Assembly (NCBI GenBank): GCA_029289235.1
Contig: JARFTZ010000055.1
Location: forward strand, 62,001-126,000
Source: Gammaproteobacteria bacterium
GTDB lineage: Bacteria; Pseudomonadota; Gammaproteobacteria; Burkholderiales; Rhodocyclaceae
DNA: 64,000 nucleotides
Direction: 5' to 3'
This document shows positions 58,556 through 64,000 of the stretch, one piece after another (within the stretch, counting starts at the first letter, position 1; the number at the start of each line of letters is the position of its first letter). The translations under genes and the position numbers were made by a program. The notes under the pieces were generated by a model. It made no database searches, was not told the DNA's origin, and saw nothing but the letters and a program-made list of their open reading frames with translations.

Positions 58556-58699
58556 GGTTTCAATATACCCCTCGGCACGCGAAAAAGCCAGCCATTCGCG
58601 CACAGCGCGCATTTCAAGCGCAGCGCGTCATCACCCACTAAAGAAAGGAAAAATTCCTCCGTTACATCAATCGTCTAAACACAGATTTACAGTTCCGCC
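58364..58699. other. Intergenic region downstream of miaA
   Basis: This 336-base region contains the hairpin at 58366-58392, a minus-strand structured segment that may be a small RNA (58361-58555, see that entry), and then an AT-richer stretch to 58699. Frames here are short and lack ribosome sites. Confidence 0.5.
58366..58392. terminator. Hairpin terminator, plus strand of miaA or minus-strand RNA
   Basis: An 11-base stem (AAGCCCATGCA with its complement) and a five-base loop. On the minus strand it is followed by TTTTTC (a better T-tract), on the plus strand only by TTCTG. It therefore more likely ends a minus-strand transcript, while possibly serving miaA as well. Confidence 0.65.
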
Positions 58700-59011
58700 A
58701 TGCGCGTCCCGGACGATATCCTGTTCCGCCACTACGACGGCCGGAGGCATCAAGCCTCGACCGACGAGGAGGGCACGCCGCCGGTCAATGGTTCACCGGC
58801 CAGCGGAGACGCGCTGGCACGCGAACGCCGCCGCGCCACGCCGCCCCACGACATGCCCGACGATGGGGAAAATCAGCAGAACAGGCCGAACGACGAGCGG
58901 CGACGGCAGGAAGATCGCCGACAGCGACAAGAGAATGTGCTGCTCGATACGCGCAGCCGTCCCGACAGACGGCGGTCACCGCTTTATCCGAACGTCAACG
59001 TAAAAGCCTGA
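58700..59011 (+). CDS. Small Arg/Asp-rich hypothetical protein
   Basis: A possible 103-residue protein, very hydrophilic, with many Arg, Asp, Gln and Pro. The C-terminal half has RRRQEDRRQRQ, then VLLDTRSRPDRRR and a PNVNVKA tail. This DRR-VLLDTR-DRR style resembles repeats at the ends of some proteobacterial proteins, which raises the odds that it is real, but there is no clear ribosome site before ATG 58700 and GC-rich DNA can mimic such composition. Likely disordered; function unknown. It is convergent with the exporter gene, six bases apart. Confidence 0.45.
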   Translation: MRVPDDILFRHYDGRRHQASTDEEGTPPVNGSPASGDALARERRRATPPHDMPDDGENQQNRPNDERRRQEDRRQRQENVLLDTRSRPDRRRSPLYPNVNVKA

Positions 59012-59017
59012 GGCAGT

Positions 59018-59647
59018 TCAACGCGCGACGATCAGACGCACACCCAGCGCGACAAAAACCGTCCCGGCCAGACGATCGAGCCAGAGCCCTGCACGGCCGT
59101 GGCGTTGCAACCATTGCCCGACCCGTCCCGAAAAATAGCCGAGCACGCCGAACAGCACTGCCGCCTGGACGGTGAAGACGATGCCGAGCTGTGCCGTCTG
59201 CCAGCCGACGTTACCACGCTCCGTGATCACGAACTGCGGCAGGAAGGAAAGAAAGAACAGGACGACCTTGGGATTGATTGCGTTGGCCAGCAGCCCCTTG
59301 GCGAACAGGCGCGGAAGCGCCTCCTCGCCACCCTGCGCGGCGATCGGCTTCGCCTTGCCGCTGCTTCGCAAGGCCTGGATACCGAGCCAGATCAGATAGA
59401 GGCCGCCACCGATCTTCAGCGCAGTAAATGCCGTGGGCGAGGCGGCGATCAGCGCGCTGACGCCGAGCACTGCCAGGAGGGTATGACTCAGGCAGCCCAG
59501 ACCGCAGCCAAGGCCGAAGGCAATGCCCTGCGCCCGTCCGCGCGAGACGCCGAAACCGAGCACCATCAGGTTGTCCGGCCCCGGCGACGCGGTGATCAGC
59601 ACCGCGGCCGCAAGGAAGCCGAAAAACTGTTCCGGTGCGAGCAGCAT
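59018..59647 (-). CDS. LysE/RhtB-family amino-acid exporter
   Basis: A 209-residue inner-membrane protein with six hydrophobic segments. The LysE/RhtB mark is the N-terminal TASPGPDNLMVLGFGVSRGRAQGIAFGLG (about residues 20-48), then FAKGLLANAINPKVVLFFLSFLPQF (about residues 115-139). These proteins export amino acids or their analogues (homoserine, threonine, leucine, lysine); the substrate cannot be read. It follows purM with only three bases between them on the same strand, so they are cotranscribed, perhaps only by position. Confidence 0.92.
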   Translation of the reverse strand: MLLAPEQFFGFLAAAVLITASPGPDNLMVLGFGVSRGRAQGIAFGLGCGLGCLSHTLLAVLGVSALIAASPTAFTALKIGGGLYLIWLGIQALRSSGKAKPIAAQGGEEALPRLFAKGLLANAINPKVVLFFLSFLPQFVITERGNVGWQTAQLGIVFTVQAAVLFGVLGYFSGRVGQWLQRHGRAGLWLDRLAGTVFVALGVRLIVAR

Positions 59648-59650
59648 GGA

Positions 59651-60688
59651 TCAAACGACGATCGTCTGCGCCTCGCCATCCTGTCGCGATTCGATCCGGC
59701 CGATTTCGAGCGCCGGTTCGCCGGCAGCGCGCAGCAGTTCGAGCGCCCGCTGCGCGTGCTCCTTGGCGACGACCACGCACATCCCGATGCCGCAGTTGAA
59801 GACGCGGTGCATCTCGCTCTCGGCGACATTGCCGGCGCTCTGCAGCCACTGGAAAAGTTTCGGGCGCTGCCAGGACGACTGCTCGATCACCGCCTTGACG
59901 CTGGCCGGCAGCACGCGCGGCACGTTTTCGGTCAGGCCGCCGCCGGTGATGTGCGCCATGCCCTTGACCGGCAATTCGGCCATCAACGCCAGCATCGGCT
60001 TCACGTAGATGCGCGTCGGCGCCATGATCGCGTCGGCCAGCGTCCGCTCGCCGTCGAACGGCGCATTCAGGTCGGGCTTGGCGACGGAGAGAATCTTGCG
60101 CACCAGCGAATAGCCGTTGGAGTGCGCGCCCGACGACGGCAGGCCGAGCACCACGTCGCCGGGAACGATGTCCTGGCCGGTGATGATCTTCGACTTCTCG
60201 ACGACGCCGACCGCGAAGCCGGCGAGGTCGTATTCGCCGGCCGGGTACATCCCCGGCATTTCCGCCGTCTCGCCGCCGATCAGCGCGCAACCGCCCTGCT
60301 CGCAGCCCTGGGCGATGCCCTGGATGACGCTTGCCGCAGTGTCGACGTCGAGCTTGCCGCAGGCGAAGTAATCGAGGAAGAACAGCGGCTCGGCGCCCTG
60401 TACCAGCACGTCGTTGACGCTCATCGCCACGAGGTCGATGCCGACCGTGTCGTGGCGGTTGAGATCGAAGGCCAGCTTGAGCTTGGTGCCGACGCCGTCG
60501 GTCCCGGAGACCAGCACCGGCTCCTTGTAGCGCTTGGGCACCTCGAACAGCGCACCGAAGCCGCCGAGGCCGCCCAGCACGCCTTCGCGCAGGGTTTTCT
60601 TGGCAAATGGCTTGATGCGTTCGACGAGGGCATCGCCGGCGTCGATATCCACGCCGGCGTCACGGTAGGAGAGCGATTGCTGAGTCAT
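59651..60688 (-). CDS. purM: Phosphoribosylformylglycinamidine cyclo-ligase
   Basis: Forms aminoimidazole ribonucleotide (AIR) in purine synthesis. The 345-residue protein has the PurM fold: [13 protein letters not shown] (about residues 60-72), the Asp-rich metal/ATP loop in [15 protein letters not shown] (about 79-93), [11 protein letters not shown] (about residues 137-147), [18 protein letters not shown] and [18 protein letters not shown] 60688 is chosen over 60718. It is divergent from hda and shares with it the promoter region at 60727-60763. Confidence 0.95.
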   Translation of the reverse strand: MTQQSLSYRDAGVDIDAGDALVERIKPFAKKTLREGVLGGLGGFGALFEVPKRYKEPVLVSGTDGVGTKLKLAFDLNRHDTVGIDLVAMSVNDVLVQGAEPLFFLDYFACGKLDVDTAASVIQGIAQGCEQGGCALIGGETAEMPGMYPAGEYDLAGFAVGVVEKSKIITGQDIVPGDVVLGLPSSGAHSNGYSLVRKILSVAKPDLNAPFDGERTLADAIMAPTRIYVKPMLALMAELPVKGMAHITGGGLTENVPRVLPASVKAVIEQSSWQRPKLFQWLQSAGNVAESEMHRVFNCGIGMCVVVAKEHAQRALELLRAAGEPALEIGRIESRQDGEAQTIVV

Positions 60689-60726
60689 CTTGGAGTCCCG
60701 GAGGAGGCTTGAGCGCACGGTGGTGG

Positions 60727-60763
60727 TAAAATCCGCGTCTCGTTGCGAAAAGCTTGAATTTTA
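60727..60763. promoter_or_regulatory. Face-to-face -10 boxes for hda (plus) and purM (minus)
   Basis: Plus strand TAAAAT (60727-60732) is followed by CCGCGTC and would start hda near 60739. Minus strand TAAAAT (complement at 60758-60763) would start purM near 60751. The two transcripts would overlap at their 5' ends by a dozen bases. Confidence 0.35.
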
Positions 60764-60816
60764 TCCGAAATCCCGGCCCGGCGCGCGGCCGCCCGCCACC
60801 GCCAGAGCCCTCCCCG

Positions 60817-61479
60817 ATGCAACAACTGCTCCTCGATCTGCTGCCGGAAAATCCGCCCAGCCTCGCCAATTTCGTTCCCGGCACCAACGCCGAGGCGCTC
60901 GCTGCGCTGGCGAATTGGCTGGCGCCGGAATGCCCGGAACACTCGCTGCTGCTCTGGGGCGAAACGGGGTCCGGCAAGACGCACCTGCTGCACGCCAGCG
61001 GGGCACGCTATTTCGATGCCGCCAGGACACCCGATCTTCAGGAAACCGCAACGCTCGGCACTGCCGCGAGCCGTGTCGCCGTCGATAACGTGGAGGCGCT
61101 TTCGGAAACCGGCCAGATCGCCCTGTTCAACCTGTTCAACCGCCTGAGAGCCGCCGGCGGCCACCTGCTGACTGCCGCCAGCCAGCCACCGCAGCACCTG
61201 ATCTTGCGCGAAGACCTGCGTACCCGGCTCGGCTACGGACTGGTCTTTCGCCTGACCACGCTGACCGACGGCGAAAAGCTGACCGCCCTGGCTGCGCAGG
61301 CCGACTCGCGCGCCCTGCGCCTGCCAGCCGGCGCGCTCAACTACCTGCTGGCGAGGGCACCGCGCGACATGCGCCACCTGATGGCCGTCCTCGTCGCCCT
61401 CGACCGTTACTCGCTGGAACACAAGCGGCCGATCACCCTGCCGCTGCTACGCGAAGTGCTCCAGCATCCGCCTTACTGA
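60817..61479 (+). CDS. hda: DnaA regulatory inactivator Hda
   Basis: Hda binds the replication clamp and triggers ATP hydrolysis on DnaA, limiting initiation. The 220-residue protein is a DnaA-like AAA+ domain: N-terminal clamp-binding motif MQQLLLDLLP, Walker A GETGSGKTHLL (about residues 47-57), a weak Walker B (VAVDNVEALSE), and sensor-2 RAPRDMRHLM. It lacks the DnaA DNA-binding domain. ATG 60817 is chosen so that the protein starts at the clamp motif; an upstream frame from 60754 is Pro/Arg-rich and not conserved-looking. Confidence 0.92.
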   Translation: MQQLLLDLLPENPPSLANFVPGTNAEALAALANWLAPECPEHSLLLWGETGSGKTHLLHASGARYFDAARTPDLQETATLGTAASRVAVDNVEALSETGQIALFNLFNRLRAAGGHLLTAASQPPQHLILREDLRTRLGYGLVFRLTTLTDGEKLTALAAQADSRALRLPAGALNYLLARAPRDMRHLMAVLVALDRYSLEHKRPITLPLLREVLQHPPY

Positions 61480-61488
61480 GGAAACACC

Positions 61489-62166
61489 ATGCAACTGGCC
61501 CTGTTCGATCTCGACAACACCCTGCTGTCCGGCGACAGCGACTTTGAATGGGCGCAATTCCTGATCACCAAGGGCGTGCTCGACCCCGAGGTGCATGAAG
61601 CCAAAAATGATTATTTCTACGAGCAATACAAGGCCGGCACGCTCGACATCCACGAATTCCTCGATTTCCAGCTGCATCCGCTGGCCCGCCACCCGCGCAG
61701 CCAGCTCGACGCCTGGCACGCCGAATTCATGGATACGCGCATCCGGCCGATGATCGGCGACAAGGCCCGCGATCTCGTCCGCCAGCACCGCGACCGGGGC
61801 GACCTCTGCGCGCTGGTGACGGCAACCAACAGCTTCGTGACCGGGCCAATCTGCCTCGAACTGGGCGTCGCCAACCTGATCGCTACCATCCCGGCGCAGG
61901 AAAACGGGCAGTTCACCGGCAAGCCGCGCGGCCTGCCGGCTTTCCGCGAAGGCAAGATCAGCCGCGTCGAAGCCTGGCTGGAATCGATGGGTTTCTGGTG
62001 GAGCAACTTCGAGCGCAGCTGGTTCTACAGCGACTCGCTCAACGACCTGCCTTTGCTCTCACAGGTCAGCGACCCGGTCGCCGTCGACCCGGACCCGACC
62101 CTGCTGGCCCACGCAAAAAACGCCGGCTGGCCCGTACTGAACCTGCACACCGGCGCCGACGCCTGA
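61489..62166 (+). CDS. HAD-IB (SerB-like) phosphatase
   Basis: A 225-residue HAD subfamily IB hydrolase: nucleophile LALFDLDNTLLSGDSD (Asp7, Asp9), helical cap (about residues 20-85), VTATNSFVT (about residue 108), Lys in GKPRGLPAF and YSDSLNDLPLL (metal-binding Asp near residue 178). Relatives have been assigned as phosphoserine or histidinol-phosphate phosphatases and as CicA-like proteins; the substrate is unclear. It is nine bases after hda and 90 before pcnB, the conserved betaproteobacterial hda-HAD-pcnB-folK order. Confidence 0.9.
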   Translation: MQLALFDLDNTLLSGDSDFEWAQFLITKGVLDPEVHEAKNDYFYEQYKAGTLDIHEFLDFQLHPLARHPRSQLDAWHAEFMDTRIRPMIGDKARDLVRQHRDRGDLCALVTATNSFVTGPICLELGVANLIATIPAQENGQFTGKPRGLPAFREGKISRVEAWLESMGFWWSNFERSWFYSDSLNDLPLLSQVSDPVAVDPDPTLLAHAKNAGWPVLNLHTGADA

Positions 62167-62256
62167 TTCCTGTGGGCTACAAGCATCTGATTACCGGGGA
62201 CAAATTCGGCTATCATCAGCGTTTTTGTCGCCGTCAAAAGCAAGAACAACCCAGCG

Positions 62257-63609
62257 ATGATTCGTAAACTCATATCCCGAGTCCTCGGGCGCAAATCGGC
62301 GGGCGAACCCGCGGAAATCCCTCACAGCAAGCACGGCATCCGCCGCGACGCCATCAGCAGCGGCAGCTGGCGCACCGTCGAAACCCTGCAGGAGAAGGGC
62401 TACAAGGCCTTCGTCGTCGGCGGCGCCGTGCGCGACCTGCTCGCCGGCATCAAGCCGAAGGATTTCGACGTCGCCACCAATGCCACGCCCGAACAGGTGC
62501 GTCAGTGCTTCCGCCGCTCGCGCATCATCGGCCGGCGCTTCCAGATCGTGCACGTGATGATGGGACAGGAGACCATCGAGGTCACCACCTTCCGCGGCCA
62601 TCACGGCCAGCAGGACAGCCATCGCGCGCAAACCGACGAGCAGGGCCGCGTTCTGCGCGACAATGTGTTCGGTTCGCAGAAGGAGGACGCAGCGCGCCGC
62701 GACTTCACCGTCAACGCCCTGTATTACGACCCCGTCGCCGAAACGGTGGTCGACTACCATCACGGTCTCGCCGATCTCAAACAGAAAACGCTGCGCATGA
62801 TCGGCGACCCGGCCACGCGTTATCGCGAGGACCCGGTACGCATGCTGCGCGCCGTGCGCCTCGCGGCCAAGCTCGACTTCTCGATCGAAACCGGCACCCG
62901 CCAGCCGATCGGCGAGCTTGCGGAACTCATAGAGAACGTCCCGCCCTCGCGCCTGTTCGACGAAATGCTCAAGCTGCTGACCTCGGGTCACGCCGTGAAG
63001 TGCCTGCAGCGGCTGCGCGCCGAAGGATTGCACCGCGGCGTTCTGCCGCTGCTCGACGTGATTCTCGAACAGCCGCTGGGTGAGCGCTTCGTCACACTGG
63101 CGCTCGAAAACACCGACCGGCGCGTCCATGAAGGCAAGCCGATCTCGCCGGGATTCCTCTTCGCCACCCTGCTCTGGCACGAAGTCCTCGGCCGCTGGGA
63201 AGGCCTCAAGGCCGGCGGTGCGCGTCCGATTCCGGCGCTGTTCCAGGCGATGGACGACGTGCTCGACGTCCAGGCGGAAAAGCTTGCCATCACCCGCCGC
63301 GTTGCCGGCGACATCAAGGACATCTGGGCGCTGCAGCCGCGTTTCGAGCAGCGTTCCGGCAAGCGCCCGTACGGCCTGCTCGAACAGCCGCGCTTCAAGG
63401 CCGGGCTCGACTTCCTGCTGATGCGCGTACAGTCGGGCGAAGTACCCGACGAACTCGGGCAATGGTGGGGGGCTTTCCTCGCCGCCGACGGCGAAGGCCG
63501 CGCAGCGATGCTGCTGCCGCAGAAACCGGACGAAAAGAAGAAGCGGCGGCGCCGCAAGCGCAAGCCAGCCGCAACGCATGACGACGCGCACGACGAAGCC
63601 CCCGAATAG
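62257..63609 (+). CDS. pcnB: Poly(A) polymerase I
   Basis: Adds poly(A) tails that mark RNA for decay. The 450-residue class II nucleotidyltransferase has GGAVRDLLAGIKPKDFDVATNATPEQ (about residues 55-79) with the catalytic Asp pair, RRFQIVHVM, TVNALYYDPVAETVVDYHHGLADLK, and RYREDPVRMLRAVRLAAKL (about 187-205). The Lys/Arg-rich tail after residue 425 (KKKRRRRKRK) fits PcnB rather than the tRNA CCA enzyme. The weak ribosome site makes the start (62257) less certain than the frame. Confidence 0.94.
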   Translation: MIRKLISRVLGRKSAGEPAEIPHSKHGIRRDAISSGSWRTVETLQEKGYKAFVVGGAVRDLLAGIKPKDFDVATNATPEQVRQCFRRSRIIGRRFQIVHVMMGQETIEVTTFRGHHGQQDSHRAQTDEQGRVLRDNVFGSQKEDAARRDFTVNALYYDPVAETVVDYHHGLADLKQKTLRMIGDPATRYREDPVRMLRAVRLAAKLDFSIETGTRQPIGELAELIENVPPSRLFDEMLKLLTSGHAVKCLQRLRAEGLHRGVLPLLDVILEQPLGERFVTLALENTDRRVHEGKPISPGFLFATLLWHEVLGRWEGLKAGGARPIPALFQAMDDVLDVQAEKLAITRRVAGDIKDIWALQPRFEQRSGKRPYGLLEQPRFKAGLDFLLMRVQSGEVPDELGQWWGAFLAADGEGRAAMLLPQKPDEKKKRRRRKRKPAATHDDAHDEAPE

Positions 63610-63618
63610 GCCGCCTCG

Positions 63619-64000
63619 ATGCCCCTCGCGTTCGTCGCTCTCGGCGCCAATCTCGCTGACCCGGCGCATCAAATCCGCGCCGCGCTGGAATCGCTGTCGC
63701 GGCTACCGGACAGCCGCCTGCTGCGCGTCTCCTCGCTGTACCGCACGGCGCCGGTCGGGGTCGCCGGACAGCCCGACTTCATCAACGCTGTCGCTCTGGT
63801 GGAAACCACGCTCGCGCCGCACGAACTGCTCGCTGCGCTGTTCGCCATCGAGGCGGAGTTCGGCCGCCGCCGGGACTACCGCAACGCCCCGCGTACGCTC
63901 GACCTCGACCTGCTGCTGTACGACGAGCTCGTGCTCGACGGTACCGAACTGCAGTTGCCACACCCGCGCATGCACCTGCGCGCCTTCGTTCTCGCGCCGC
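63619..64000 (+). CDS. folK: HPPK, 7,8-dihydro-6-hydroxymethylpterin pyrophosphokinase, N-terminal part
   Basis: Transfers pyrophosphate to hydroxymethyl-dihydropterin in folate synthesis. Cut by the window end; 127 residues are visible. Seen: AFVALGANLADP (residues 4-15), SSLYRTAPVG, QPDFINAVALVET (about 51-63), and the signature RRDYRNAPRTLDLDLLLYDE (about residues 82-101) with the catalytic Asp pair, then LPHPRMHLRAFVLAP. The start ATG 63619 lies nine bases after the pcnB stop, an operon with pcnB as in many proteobacteria. Confidence 0.93.
   Translation, partial: MPLAFVALGANLADPAHQIRAALESLSRLPDSRLLRVSSLYRTAPVGVAGQPDFINAVALVETTLAPHELLAALFAIEAEFGRRRDYRNAPRTLDLDLLLYDELVLDGTELQLPHPRMHLRAFVLAP

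Overview
The window reads as a chromosomal segment of a GC-rich, Gram-negative betaproteobacterium, most likely of the Rhodocyclales (Dechloromonas/Azonexus-like). This is inferred from gene content and gene order, not from a database search. Pointers are the outer-membrane genes lptD-surA, a ubiH-family ubiquinone hydroxylase, an endonuclease-type MutL, the orders argH/algZR-hemCDXY, dusB-fis-purHD and hda-HAD-pcnB-folK, and a form II RuBisCO locus. I found no rRNA, tRNA, CRISPR array, insertion sequence or prophage. Almost everything is densely packed core genome, with many ATGA-type stop/start overlaps.

Layout. 1-7.6 kb holds sugar-phosphate metabolism: pgi-pgm on the minus strand, then gapA, pgk, an unrecognised gene and pyk on the plus strand. 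7.6-13.4 kb holds a DUF3422 protein, purC, prlC, a secreted DUF4124/glutaredoxin protein and an xth-type nuclease. 13.4-20.5 kb (minus) holds a short-chain dehydrogenase and the cluster lptD-surA-pdxA-rsmA. 20.5-24.9 kb (plus) holds amgK-murU (cell-wall sugar recycling), pepP and ubiH. 25-28 kb is one large GGDEF/EAL sensor protein. 28-31.7 kb holds minCDE and dusB-fis, and 31.8-34.8 kb holds purH and purD. 34.8-40.3 kb (minus) holds algZ-algR and hemC-hemD-hemX-hemY. 40.3-43.6 kb holds argH, a protein kinase fused to a cyclic-nucleotide-binding domain, and a lipoprotein.

43.8-49 kb is a compact Calvin-cycle locus: cbbY-cbbM, the convergent regulator cbbR, and, divergent from cbbR, fbp-prk. 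With gapA, pgk and pgi in the same window, much of the carbon-fixation cycle is here. 49-55.6 kb holds a DedA protein and a C4-dicarboxylate-type module: a dctSR-like two-component system, an SLC13 permease and a lone TRAP-type solute-binding protein. 55.6-64 kb holds mutL-miaA, a possible small RNA, a small Arg-rich ORF, a LysE-family exporter, purM, hda, a HAD phosphatase, pcnB and the start of folK.

Between genes the most notable items are two related palindromic repeats (22274-22373 and 31718-31813), two terminator-ended structured regions that may be small RNAs (49868-49923 on plus, 58361-58555 on minus), and a recurring TAAAAT/TAGAAT-type -10 box followed by a GC-rich discriminator. The proteins most worth a second look are the FBPase, in which a metal-ligand Glu and a nearby Arg appear charge-swapped, the kinase-cNMP fusion, a shortened HemY, and an LptD with a duplicated motif in a long N-terminal insertion. 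I do not see a clearly new multi-gene system; the candidates are ranked in the findings.
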